The position numbers were made by a program, and so were the translations under genes. This document shows positions 44,256 through 54,675 of a DNA stretch of 64,000 nucleotides, in pieces. The stretch is from NCBI RefSeq assembly GCF_023065955.2, contig NW_026622886.1, positions 16,006,001 to 16,070,000 of the forward strand. The letters are read 5' to 3'. The notes beneath the pieces are model-generated. The model ran no database searches, was not told the origin of the DNA, and saw nothing but the letters and a program-made list of their open reading frames with translations. How positions within the stretch are numbered: position 1 is the stretch's first letter; every line of letters begins with the position of its first letter. The stretch is from Ursus arctos. Its lineage: Eukaryota; Chordata; Mammalia; Carnivora; Ursidae.

Positions 44256-45796
44256 TGGTCCCCAAACTGGCTTCCTTACGGCTCCCACAAAGTAGTCCTC
44301 GGAATGATTCTGAGTGATTTAATCCCTTCTCTACAGAATGACCTTTAACAGTATAAAGCTATCCTGTCCTAATTATATCTTTTCTTCTCATCTGATATAT
44401 TTTCAGCCTCCTAAAGGATAATCCTACACATCAAATTACAACCCTTTCTGCTACAGTTGTAAAATAGCCTCCTAAGAAATGTTCAGTTTTCTGGAATGCA
44501 TTTAGCATGAGGGTGGGCCGGAAGTGATTGTGTAACTATTGCAAAGTCTGTGGTTTGAATCTTTCCAAAAGTTTTATCTCAGCAGCCCAGACGCGGGCCT
44601 CTGCCAAAAATCACAGCTTCTCTGTTTCCCATTGTGTAGTCTGCAGATAGTCCTGATAAAGGACTGAGGGGTTTATATGGAAAGCCTCATGGTGTGTTGT
44701 AAGTGTAATAGGATATCGAATGGGGCTTTTCATGGTGTCTTGAAATTTCATCTGAAGCCCCGCAGCTGAGAATGAAAGGTGATAAGTGTCTTCAGGTTTC
44801 CAAATGGGGTGCTAACACTAGACATATCCATGCAGAAATTGTGAAAAGACAGCAAAACTGGTACCAACCTCAATAGAGACCTCCGGCAGATACAGGAGAA
44901 AGTGATTATTGCCTCCATCACACACCTCCAGCAGATGCAGGAGAATGGGAATTAAAGAGAGTCCCTGAGGTAGTGGACAGTGCTGTGGCATTTCCCTTTC
45001 TCTTCTTATGAGGGGGACCTCAAGAGAATTGGAGGCTCTGGCAGTGCCCTGTCATTGGAATAGAGCAGGGTGAGAGAATTCATAGAGAAATGGGTATGTG
45101 TCTTCTGGACAGTTTAGGTACAAACATTAATGGAACCTGATGCTTGCTTCCTGCCTGATGACTATGGAATGTGGGAGGATGGTCAGACCAACCAGTGAAC
45201 TCTAAGTGAGTGAGGAGGGCCACGGCGAGAGCTGTCTGCACTACCAGAGTTTGGTAGCATATATGTTTTCCAGGAACTACAATGGAAGATAGCTGGCCTT
45301 CAACCAGGAGGGCTGCCTGTGGGCTAAAGGGACCCCAGCAATAACCTATTATATGGTGTATTTCTGGGCAGGAGTTGAGAAGTGTGTGAGAAACTTCTGA
45401 GAGAAATGGGATTTGCTTCTAGGGGGCTTTTCAACCAGGTGGTTTCTGCAGTGAGCTTTTGAAAGCCCACAAATGCATCCCATTGGAGAGAGCCCGCATA
45501 GGGGCTCCTCCTACCTCAAGGCCATGATCTACCATATTTTAACGGATCTACCACAAAAGATACATTTGCTTCTTTTCCCCTAACCACCCCCCCTGCTGCT
45601 GCCTTGACCCTGGTGAAGCCAGAAGCAGCCCACTGAAGGGAAGGAGAATGAAGGAGATGAAGGAAGAACAGACAGTACCTCCTTTCCATGCTGTAGGGCT
45701 TGGCCACCGTGCTGTAGGTCGGGGTAGGGCTGGGGGGGGTGTGGTGGTGGGAGACTCTGAACTGAGTATGTGATTGAAGTTTTAAATACAACTTTC
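44256..45796. other. Unclassified non-coding stretch
   Basis: About 1.5 kb. CTCCGGCAGATACAGGAGAA near 44,882 is echoed by CTCCAGCAGATGCAGGAGAA near 44,928, a local imperfect duplication. No exon or named repeat detected. Confidence 0.45.
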
Positions 45797-45809
45797 TAAT
45801 GAATTTTAA

Positions 45810-45995
45810 AAGATTTTATTTATTTATTTGACAGAGAGAGAGAGGGAGAGCACAAGCATGGGGAGCGGCAGGCAGAGGGAGAAGTAAGCTCTCTGCTGAG
45901 CAGGGAGCCTGATGCAGGGCTGGATCCCAAGATCCCGGGATCATGACCTGAGCCAAAGGCAGACGCTTAACCAACTGAGCCACCCAGGTGCCCCT
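45810..45995 (-). mobile_element. SINEC copy
   Basis: Reverse SINE; TAATGARTTTTAA (45,797-45,809 and 45,997-46,009) is the duplicated target with one mismatch. Confidence 0.94.
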
Positions 45996-46009
45996 TTAAT
46001 GAGTTTTAA

Positions 46010-46266
46010 TTATTGAAAGTGACTTTAAAATCTCTGACTATGAAATATGCCTTGGATGTTGTCCTGGGTCGGGGAGAAGGGTGATTTGACAGAGCATGTT
46101 GAGAGGGAGTGATTAGAGAAAAATACCACTGTTTTCTGTTTGTACACTACCGAGTTAGCCCACCCGATAGATTCTAGGGAGGTCAGGCCCAGGGGATAGG
46201 TGGGCAACAGACTATGCTCTGGAACTTTGATACTATGGATTTTTCCCCCCTGAAGTTTTTTATATT
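46010..46266. other. Unclassified stretch
   Basis: Nothing recognised. Confidence 0.35.
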
Positions 46267-46289
46267 GCTGTTTAATTTTTTAAATTTAA

Positions 46290-46472
46290 TTTTTAATTTT
46301 TAAAAAAGATTTATTTATTTATTTTTGAGAGGGGCAGGGTAGAGGCAGAGGGAGAGAGAAACTTCCGCAGACTCCGTGTTGAACGCAGTGCCCAATGCAG
46401 GGCTCGATCCCATGACCCTGAGCCAAAACCAGGAGTCGGACACTCAACTGACTGAGCCACCCAGGCACCCCT
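46290..46472 (-). mobile_element. SINEC copy nested in the tail of another SINE
   Basis: Full-form reverse SINE ending ACTGAGCCACCCAGGCACCCC. It lies between the left copy of GCTGTTTAATTTTT (46,267-46,280) and the short-form SINE that owns that duplication. Confidence 0.92.
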
Positions 46473-46613
46473 TTTTTTAAGATTATAAAAAAGTTTAAAA
46501 AGTTTTTTAAGATTCTATTTTTAAGTAATCTTCACACCCAACGTGGCGTTTGAACTCAGGACCCCGAGACCAGGAGTGTGCACTCCTTCCCAACTGAGTC
46601 AGCCAGGCACCCA
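46473..46613 (-). mobile_element. Short-form SINEC copy (outer element)
   Basis: CTTCACACCCAACGTGGCGTTTGAACTC...ACTGAGTCAGCCAGGCACCC; its own target copy GCTGTTTAATTTTT follows at 46,614-46,627. Confidence 0.9.
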
Positions 46614-46624
46614 GCTGTTTAATT

Positions 46625-46940
46625 TTTAAAAAGCTTTTACTTTGAAGTAATGTTACAACTACAGAGAAATTGCAAAAATAGTACAGTGAGTTCCCATATA
46701 CCCTTTCCTCAGCTTCCCCTAATGTTAACCTCTTCTATAACCATAGTGTAATGATCAAAACCAGGAAGTTGCCATTGATACAATACTATTAACTACTCTA
46801 CAGACCTTATTGTAGTTTGCCAGCTTTCTCATGAATGTTCTCTTTGTGGCCTGAATCCAACACAGGATCTCACAGTACATTTATTCGTCACGTCTCCATA
46901 GTTTTCTCCTGAGTCTTTCTTTGTATCATTACATTTTAGG
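46625..46940 (-). mobile_element. Old L1ME-type 3' end
   Basis: AAATTGCAAAAATAGTACAGTGAGTTCCC, CTTCCCCTAATGTTAACC, GATACAATACTATTAACTACTCTACAGACC and CATTTATTCGTCACGTCTCC give the standard L1ME tail order in reverse. The two SINEs above inserted at its border. Confidence 0.72.
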
Positions 46941-47274
46941 ATTGGAAAGGACAGCAAAGATCTTCTAGATGAATGACCCTGTGGATTCTTGAATGTCCTC
47001 TATAAAAATTCCTGTGAATAAATTTTTCTGCATGAAGACACCTCCGCTGACAGTCTGTTCTGGGTGGGGCCTAGCACTATAAGGACGTCCACAGCCGTGA
47101 TTTGCTTTCTTAAAGTTTTCACCTATTGATTCTGGGTCTTATTTTATTTTTGCCTTTTAGAACAAGGCCATTATCCCCTCTGCATGACAGCCTTCAAATA
47201 TTGGAAGACCGTTATATTTCTACTCCCCCTGAAGCCCCAGCCCCCACTCCTGCCACCAAATCCTCTCTTCTTAA
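46941..47274. other. Unclassified stretch
   Basis: No gene or nameable repeat; some resemblance to a dispersed repeat (GTTATATTTCTACTCCCCC) is too weak to call. Confidence 0.35.
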
Positions 47275-47289
47275 GGATGAACATCTTTA

Positions 47290-47434
47290 TTTTTTATTTT
47301 ATTTATTTTTTAAGGATTTTATTTATTTATTTGAGAGAGAGAGAGAGACAGCATGAGAGAGCGCACAAGCGGGGGAGGGGCAGAGGGAGAGGGAGAAGCA
47401 GGTTCCCCACTGAGCAGGGAGCCCGATGCACATT
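47290..47434 (-). mobile_element. 5'-truncated SINEC lacking its promoter head
   Basis: Tail, GA-rich middle and GAGCAGGGAGCCCGATGCA are present, then the element stops; the tRNA-like head with A and B boxes is missing. A perfect 15-bp duplication GGATGAACATCTTTA (47,275-47,289 and 47,435-47,449) shows the truncation happened at insertion. Confidence 0.93.
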
Positions 47435-47449
47435 GGATGAACATCTTTA

Positions 47450-48252
47450 GTTCTATCACTTGTTCCTTGTATGACATGGTTTTAAGTCCTCCTACACATG
47501 GGTCACTGTACCTTGAACAAGCACCAGTTGTATTTATGAATGTAGATGGGGGTCTGTCTATCTATGTGATGGCTGAACAGAGGAAAAATGCAGGTATCAT
47601 TCTCCACATTCTGTATCCTGTCTCTGCAGGCCAAGATTACATTAACATTTAGTTCATTTTAATAAAGGTGGTCAGATCCTAGTTAAACATGCAAATTAAA
47701 TAGCCATTTTCAGTGAACATAAGTGGGTAATCTAGGCTCCTGTGTGAGTTGCCAAGAGAAATTTGGCATTTTTCTTAGAGATAACTTCTGGGGTGGAAGG
47801 CTAGACAAGTAAGTATGTTTTCAGTTAAGCTTGGGTTGGCTTATATTGAAATTAAAAATGGTACCTGGCAAGAAGCTGCTGGTATATCTTCTCAAAACAA
47901 ACAAACAAACAAACAAACAAACAAAAAACAAAAAACAAAAACAAACCACAATACATTTTCAAAAACTAGAACAAACTCTCAAGGTATTGGCAGTATCTGG
48001 GAGAACTTCCATTTACTGAACAGCTAATGGGGATGGATTGAGAAATACAATGTGGCCTGAAACAGAGCAAGTATTTTTACTTAAAATTAGTTCTCAAAAC
48101 ACTTTTTATCAGCCTTCCACTGTCTGTACCCTCGTTCAAAATGCAGGTATGTTTTGACCGTACCTGGACTGTGTGGGTATTGCTGGAGGGCGTTATTACA
48201 GTACTATTGACTATATTCCCTATGCCGCACTTTTCTTTCCCTTTCTTATTTT
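47450..48252. other. Unclassified stretch with (CAAA)n
   Basis: A (AAAC)n tract with degenerate A-rich end occupies about 47,894-47,948. No retroelement body is attached and no gene is evident. Confidence 0.5.
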
Positions 48253-48266
48253 CGGTCAGACTTCTT

Positions 48267-48470
48267 TTTTTTTTTTTTTTAAAGATTTTATTTATTTATT
48301 TGACAGAGATAGAGACAGCCAGCGAGAGAGGGAACACAAGCAGGGGGAGTGGGAGAGGAAGAAGCAGGCTCATAGCAGAAGGGCCTGATGTGGGGCTCGA
48401 TCCCAGAACGCTGGGATCATGCCCTGAGCCGAAGGCAGACGCTTAACCGCTGTGCCACCCAGGCACCCCT
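48267..48470 (-). mobile_element. SINEC copy, young subgroup
   Basis: Reverse SINE with exact 14-bp duplication CGGTCAGACTTCTT (48,253-48,266 and 48,471-48,484). Confidence 0.97.
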
Positions 48471-48484
48471 CGGTCAGACTTCTT

Positions 48485-48869
48485 AACATGAGTTTTCTTC
48501 TTGTGTTCTGTCTGGATTTAGTTTGCAGGCCCTTCTTGAATGGAAGATTTTGTTTCTTCCTTTCTGTTTTCTTTCTGTGATTCCCTGCCATTCTTGCAGT
48601 TTTGGGGTTTGTTTCTGCCTGGTCCATGGAGTCGCCAGATCTTCGGTTGGCTCTTCGGTTGGCTCTTTGGGGTCCGTGCCCTGCAGAAATGTTGGGGATA
48701 TCACAGATGGACTCACTGAGCCCATCGATGACTTGCCTGGAAGCCAAGTGGAGAGGCTGAGGCTTGCCTGCCTTCCTAAGCTTGCAGCATCACAGACTTT
48801 GCTGTGGTTCATAGTGGTGTTTCCAGACTCCTTTCTTGAGCTGGGGTGCCTGACCTTGGCCCTGGTCTC
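48485..48869. other. Unclassified GC-richer segment, left part
   Basis: Stands out from AT-rich neighbours. A 12-bp unit CTTCGGTTGGCT is repeated twice and partly a third time (48,640-48,672). It reads on smoothly across the SINE at 48,888 to about 49,390. Possible LTR/ERV or single-copy origin; I cannot assign it. Confidence 0.4.
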
Positions 48870-48887
48870 AAGCCTCCTGGTATTCTT

Positions 48888-49087
48888 TTTTTTTTTTTAA
48901 AGATTTTATTTATTTATTCAACAGAGATAGAGACAGCCAGCGAGAGAGGGAACACAAGCAGGGGGAGTAGGAGAGGAAGAAGCAGGCTCATAGCGGAGGA
49001 GCCTGATGTGGGGCTCGATCCCATAATGCCGGGATCATGCCCTGGGCCGAAGGCAGACGCCTAACCGCTGTGCCATCCAGGCGCCCC
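48888..49087 (-). mobile_element. SINEC copy, young subgroup
   Basis: Reverse SINE with exact 18-bp duplication AAGCCTCCTGGTATTCTT (48,870-48,887 and 49,088-49,105). Confidence 0.97.
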
Positions 49088-49105
49088 AAGCCTCCTGGTA
49101 TTCTT

Positions 49106-49400
49106 ATTCCTGTCCGTAGGGCAGTCAGCGGTAAGCTCTGGAGCGGCCCTATTGTTTGTTACAGCCTCAGTTTGTTTGAACTGGTTGAACATCCATTCTG
49201 TCTGGTTGCTGCCTGTGCTGTCCTAGTTATTAATATCATCAATATCAACCAGCCTGTTAGCGCACAGACGCTGCACTCCTGGCCACCTCCGATTGCTTCT
49301 GACCTGGGACGCAGGGGCCCTGAGGCCCATGTAATGCTTTGGATTTCTGTTCCGGTTCTGGCCATATGTTCATTTGTTTTTGAGCATGGCTGTGACTTTT
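49106..49400. other. Unclassified GC-richer segment, right part
   Basis: Continuation of the 48,485 segment. Open frames across it are not supported by any domain. Confidence 0.4.
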
Positions 49401-49404
49401 TTTT

Positions 49405-49530
49405 AATTAAAGTTTTCTTATGGAGACATAACTAACATACAATGTTATATTAGCTTCAGGTGTGTAACATGATTCGATGTTTGTACATTTTGTGAAATGT
49501 TCACCGTGATACGTGTAGTTCACGTGGCTC
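49405..49530 (-). repeat. Old L1 3' UTR fragment
   Basis: TTTCTTATGGAGACATAACTAACATACAATGTTATATTAGCTTCAGGTGTGTAACATG is a reverse L1 tail, similar to 40,360-40,430. Confidence 0.65.
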
Positions 49531-49779
49531 TGACTTTTATTTTCTTCTGTATTTTATCTATCATGCAAAAGAGCAGAGGAGAGGACCTCAAAATATACGC
49601 TTACTTATATGGCATTTTGACAAGAAGTTTCTTAAAAATATAGTATGGATGACCAGGACATGTGTCAGGATGAAAGTCATTACAGAGTTGCTGGAGAGTG
49701 CCAAAATTTATTGAAGTCTAACTAATTTACTAATTGTAGACACTTACAAAACTGAATGTGTTAAAATTCTTTAAAGTGA

Positions 49780-49810
<31 letters not shown>

Positions 49811-49849
49811 AAAAATAAGAGATTTTCCAATAATGTCATGTTATTATAA
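49531..49849. other. Unclassified stretch with (TA)n
   Basis: A (TA)n tract of about 25 bp at 49,780-49,806; otherwise unremarkable. Confidence 0.6.
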
Positions 49850-51020
49850 CAAGTGCTATAATAATAAACTCTAAACATGGAGGTGGGTTAAGAGGAAACA
49901 AATGCTACAATATTAATATATGCACTTCAAATAAAAACTCACAGATACTCTGAAATGGGAAAAAAAAGAAACAATTTCTTTATAACTCATGATTTAAGGT
50001 GGACATTAAAAACCACAATTATAGACTACTTAGAAAGTGTGAAAAATGAGAACACCATCAGGGATGAGGCCAAAGTTGTGTTCAGAAGCAAATGGATATT
50101 CTCAGGGGACCTCATTATTCAACAAGGCAAGCATTCAACCTAAGAATAACAAACTGAACCAGCGTAAGGAAAGGAGGAGGAAGAATGAAGTATTAAACTA
50201 CTAATACAAAGCTTTGAATTAGAAAACAGAAACACTGGAAAATTGGTACATTAATTTAAGAACTGATTGACTGAAAAACCAATGTTTTTAAGAAAACCTT
50301 GGGAAAATAGAGAAGAGAAAAAAATGTAAAAATGAGAAATGACATAAAATTGTTAACCTAGAAGAGGTTAAACTTTACATTAAAAATTTCCTTTCTGTAA
50401 GAAGAATTACACAAGTTTATATGGGTGGGATGATGGGAAGTCTGGGGTTTGCTTTAAAATACAGTGCTCCATTTAAAAACAGTGATAGGGGCATAGGTGA
50501 AAGAACTTTGGCAAAAATGTTGATTACCGTCAAAGCTGAGTAATGGGTATGTGGGGGTTCATGACAGTCATTTTTCTACTTTTACGTATGTTTAAAATTT
50601 TCCATAATTAAAAGTTAAAAGGAGAATGTTATGTCTGACTCTATGCTAATGTGTTTGGAAGTCTCCCTAATGAAGTAGATGGTTTTCTGAGAAAACACAT
50701 TTCAAGACCTGACTCAAGAAATGGAAAATCTGATTAGAACAACAACCCTGGAGGAAATTATAAGAGAATTACCTCCAAAAGAGACTCTAAGAACTGACAA
50801 TTTTATTCATGAATTTCTTCAAGAAACATGTAATTCTTATGCTCTGTAAATTATATAGAAGTAAATGATACCATCATATTCATTCTATAAAGTTAACGCA
50901 ACATTACCACTAGGACATGTAAACAACAAAATAGCAAACCACAGAACAGTTTTATACGCAAATATATGGAAAATTTTGAAGAGAAATGGTAAGGAAAATG
51001 AACTCATTTGCATCCAATTG
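49850..51020 (+). mobile_element. Ancient degraded L1 in plus orientation
   Basis: Patchy ORF2-type motifs, e.g. GGGATGAGGCCAAAGTTGTGTTCAGAAGCAAATGG (50,063) and CATTCTATAAAGTTAACGCAACATTACC...AATAGCAAACCACAGAACAG (50,880-50,950). Between them lies an L1M 3'-end phrase (TACGTATGTTTAAAATTTTCCATAATTAAAAG at 50,583). The order implies at least two old insertions. No open frame survives. Confidence 0.5.
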
Positions 51021-51402
51021 GTCTGTCTCCACTTAATCAATTCCTCAGATTAAGAAAAATTCATCATTTCTTCTGTAAAACATCCTGACTGATGTCCGTG
51101 GAGAATGAATGCTTATGACCAACTTGCTCTGTTGTGTTCTTGCCATTTTGCTCTGATAATGACAGGCTTCCAATCCAGCTTATGTCAACGGTGTTTATGT
51201 AATCTAATTAAATATTTATGTACACTGAAGACTAGGAGTATGGAAAAAGAATTGTTCCTGTGAAAGCTAAATTGAATATATTGGAAGAACTCAATACAAG
51301 TGAGTCACTAAAAAATTAGGTGAGGATAAGATAATTATAAAATTTGGGAAAAAGACGAAAGTCTAGGAGAAATCTTCACACATATTGCTTTACGAGCAAC
51401 TT
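51021..51402. other. Unclassified stretch
   Basis: AT-rich; no signature. Confidence 0.35.
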
Positions 51403-51411
51403 ACAATTATC

Positions 51412-51645
51412 TTTTTTTAAAGATTTATTTATTTATTTGAGAGAGAGAGAGTGCACGTGCTCAAGGGTGCCTGTGCAGGGGGAGGGGCAGAGGGAGAGGG
51501 TGAAGGAAAGAAGCAGACTCTCTGCTGAACGTGGAGCCCTATGGGAGGGCTCTACCCTGGGCTCAATCTCATACGACCCTGAGATCATTACCTGAGCTGA
51601 AATCAAGAGTCGGATGCTTAACTAACTGAGCCACCCAGGCACCCC
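51412..51645 (-). mobile_element. SINEC copy
   Basis: Reverse SINE, longer than usual because of extra GA/GT-rich middle sequence (51,440-51,550). Only a short ACAATT duplication is visible on the flanks. Confidence 0.92.
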
Positions 51646-51774
51646 ACAATTCTCGTCTTCAAAGAAAGAAAAATAGCAATGCATTAGGGATTTGATTTAC
51701 ATAAAAAAGATGATACAGAATTCTAATTAGCAAACCGATATTCAAGAAAAGGGCTTTCCCTTTATGTTAGTTAG

Positions 51775-52420
51775 GGCAACATTCGCTGCTATGCTAGACA
51801 AACCCCCAAACCTCAATAGCTAATACATTAAACAAAAATCAAATCGTACTCAAACCAGTTTAATAATGAAGGACAATTATTGGCACATGTAGGGATGATA
51901 TTAAAAATATTTAACAACCAGTGCAGCATGGATATTGACCAGTTATAAAGTATACCCGACCAAGAGGAGAGGCCAGCTGTGTCCAATCAGAATGGCTGTT
52001 CCAGTGTGTGCAAGGGCATACAGATAGGCCTGAGCTCATGTGACTGAAAAATCCCGAAGCAGGCTTCCTTCAGGTGAGGCTCGATGAAGTGGTTGAACAA
52101 CATACCAAATATACTCAGTTGATCTCTTTTCTGGTCTGCTTTCTTTGGCTGTGAGCTTCATCCTAAACTGGTTGCCCAAGATGATTGACAGCAGCTCCTG
52201 AGTTTGTGTGTTTCGGTGTTCTTGTTCAGCAAGAAGTAGAGGATACATTTGTAGAACGTTCAGACAAGACTTCTGAGATTCATCTTGGTTAGACCGACTT
52301 GGGTCACATCCCTGCCCTATACCAGTCATAGGGCAGGGCTTGTGGTGATTGGCTTGGTCAAGGTCTATACCTGACCTGGACTTGGGGGTAGAGTCAGCTT
52401 TTCTGGAACCCCTCTGACAA
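51775..52420. repeat. Unnamed ancient repeat family copy
   Basis: Shares GACAGCAGCTCCTGAGT, an upstream CTTCATCC/TGGCTGTG region and a terminal GTGATTGGCTTGGTCA motif with the 9,672 and 11,593 copies. About 640 bp and uninterrupted. Confidence 0.45.
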
Positions 52421-52492
52421 GTATTAGGAGGCTACAGGGAAGGGATGAGTGTAGATATTGGAGGGATAATCAACAAGTATCCTTTACATATA

Positions 52493-52694
52493 CATGTTTT
52501 TTAAAGACTTATTTATTTATTTTAGAGAGACAACCCAAGTGGGAGGGGCAGAGGAAGAGAGAGAGACTATCCCAAGCACACTGTGTGCTGAGCACAGAGC
52601 CCTACATGAGACTCAATCCCATGACCCCGAGATCATGACCTGAGCTGAAACCAAGAGTCAGAGGCCCAACGGACTGTGCCACCCAGGCGCCCCC
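52493..52694 (-). mobile_element. SINEC copy
   Basis: Reverse SINE; AAGTATCCTTTACAT and AAACATCCTTTATAT flanks are a diverged target duplication. Confidence 0.93.
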
Positions 52695-52759
52695 AAACAT
52701 CCTTTATATTAATGGAAAATATGTCCTCAACATATCCAATTAAAAAAATCACATGATAA

Positions 52760-52990
52760 TCATAATGGAGTAAAAGACGTTCTATATAAAAATATTTGAC
52801 AAATTACAGGGTAAATACTAATATCCTCAAAGAAAAATGGGCAAAGTGCAGAAATAGATCATAGAAGGACTATAATTGGCCAATAAGTATGTGAAAGGCA
52901 TGTAATTTCATTAGTAGTCAAAGAATTGAAAATTAAAACTATTTTGTCATACCACATTTTGCTTAATCAATTGATGCAATATTATACAAG
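52760..52990 (+). repeat. Ancient L1 ORF2 fragment
   Basis: AAAGAAAAATGGGCAAAGTGCAGAAATAGATCATAGAAGG, GGCCAATAAGTATGTGAAAGGCATG and AAGAATTGAAAATTAAAACTATTTTGTCATACCA follow the ORF2 segment encoding the [11 protein letters not shown]...MQIKTT region seen in younger L1s here. Confidence 0.65.
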
Positions 52991-53114
52991 AACCAGGATT
53001 GTCACAAATAACCTTGGTTGCTTACTTGACTGTCATTCTTTAGGTGGAGGAGACAATTTAGTCCATAATGCCAAGTAAGCACCCAGGGTTATTTGGGACA
53101 ATCCCTGCCTTTTC

Positions 53115-53455
53115 ACCTAAATCCTAATTTGACTGTATTTGGAGAAAAGGCCTGTAAAGAGATAATTAAAAGTTAAATGAAGTCATAAGGGTGGGGCCCT
53201 CATCCAATAGGACTGATGTCCTTATGAAAAGGGGAAGATGCAGCAGGAGTGCTTGTGCACAGGGAAAGGACCATGTCCAGGACCTAGTGAGAAAGCAACC
53301 CTCTGCAAGCTAAGGAGAGGGACCTCAGAGGAACAGAACCTGACAATTCCTTGATCGTGGACTTCCAGCTCGGGAAGTGTGAGAAATCCATTTCTCTTGT
53401 CAGAGCCACTCAGACTGTAGTATTTTGTTATGGCCACTCTGGCAGATTGATGTAC
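53115..53455 (-). mobile_element. MLT1-type MaLR LTR, partial
   Basis: GGGTGGGGCCCTCATCCAATAGGACTGATGTCCTTATG, GCAAGCTAAGGAGAGGGACC, TCGTGGACTTCCAGC and TGTAGTATTTTGTTATGGCC give the reverse LTR order; the far left end is missing. Confidence 0.7.
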
Positions 53456-54433
53456 CTGGGCTTCCTGGGCCAGAGGCTACCCAGGCCTCAGGACCTCGCT
53501 CTTCTCGCAGTCAGAGGGGCAGCGTCCAAGCTCAGCTTCTCAAGGAACCTGAGCTTCCTCCCCTGGCCCCGGGAGAGACTGAACTGAGCTATCCTTGAGG
53601 CACCAGAGCCTATGGGGGCTGGGCAGCTGACATTCTCAGGTGACACCTGTAAATAGCTGGCACCCCCAAACCGGATTGCTCGGCATGCTGATGAGGCTGC
53701 TCTTTGATGCTTGTTACAGAAGAAGGAACAGGGCATGGGTCCAGCAGACCCTGGCATGCCTCTCGTGGGCTGAGGGAGCAATTATGGGCCCTTGTCATGC
53801 TCAACCTGGCCTTGCAATTTTTTCTTCATCCATTTAGGCCTATGCCTATGCCGTGTGATGTGAAATTCACCCAAACCCTGGTGCATTACATGGGGAGACC
53901 TAGAAGGGAACGTCTTCGACAAAAGAAATATTAAAAAATGATATGCTCGATGATGACGTGTAGGTGATGGACATTCTCATCTCTGCCTGTTAGCCTGAAG
54001 GTACTTACGACCTTTTGCAGAAGCAATTTATGATGTGTTTAGTCTTCAGTATATCAATTTTTTAAAAATATGGGAATATATTAAGTAGTGGACTCATCAC
54101 TATGCATCAAGATACCAGGGAAATTCAACAGAAAGGTATAATGCTGAACAGAAAACATTTTGGCTGTAACATCAGAGTTAAGAAATGCATAGTACTCTAT
54201 TTTCTTCCACTGGAGACTCTACACCTATGTTGTTATTGGTAAGCTAGATAGGGAATCCAGACAACAGCAGAAAAGCTGTCACTCCTCCATAAACCATTTT
54301 GATGGCAGTCTTTAAAATATACCTCTGTGCCTGCCACGTGCTTCGAGGACTAAAACTGAGCCTATCAGAGTGTGTGTGGGGGGTGGGGGGTGGGGGGGGC
54401 GCTCTGAACAGTGAGGCCATCTTGTGGCCAATT
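53456..54433. other. Unclassified, partly GC-rich stretch
   Basis: 53,456-53,800 is GC-rich and open in several frames, but shows no domain, splice pattern or codon periodicity I can support. A guanine run lies at 54,377-54,399. Confidence 0.4.
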
Positions 54434-54446
54434 AAAAAAGTTTCCA

Positions 54447-54660
54447 GGGGGCGCCTGGGTGGCGTAGCGGTTAAGCGTCTGCCTTCGGCTCAGGGCGTGA
54501 TCCCGGCGTTATGGGATCGAGCCCCACATCAGGCTCCTCCACTGTGAGCCTGCTTCTTCCTCTCCCACTCCCCCTGCCACTCCCCCTGCTTGTGTTCCCT
54601 CTCTCGCTGGCTGTCTCTATCTCTGTCAAATAAATAAAAATTAAAAAATCTAAAAAAAAA
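54447..54660 (+). mobile_element. SINEC copy, young subgroup, with internal duplication
   Basis: Begins GGGGGCGCCTGGGTGGCGTAG. An extra CTGCCACTCCCCC unit is inserted in the CT-rich middle (54,560-54,590). AAAAAAGTTTCCA and AAAAAAGTTCCAA flank it. Confidence 0.94.
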
Positions 54661-54675
54661 AAAAAAAGTTCCAAT

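Noticed and set aside
48370..48900. Overlapping frames of about 125 residues on both strands
   Set aside because: They include SINE sequence and mirror each other; no domain signature.
91..54660. SINE heads as tRNA genes
   Set aside because: They resemble tRNA-Lys with A/B boxes but lack a foldable cloverleaf and sit in complete SINEs with A-tails.
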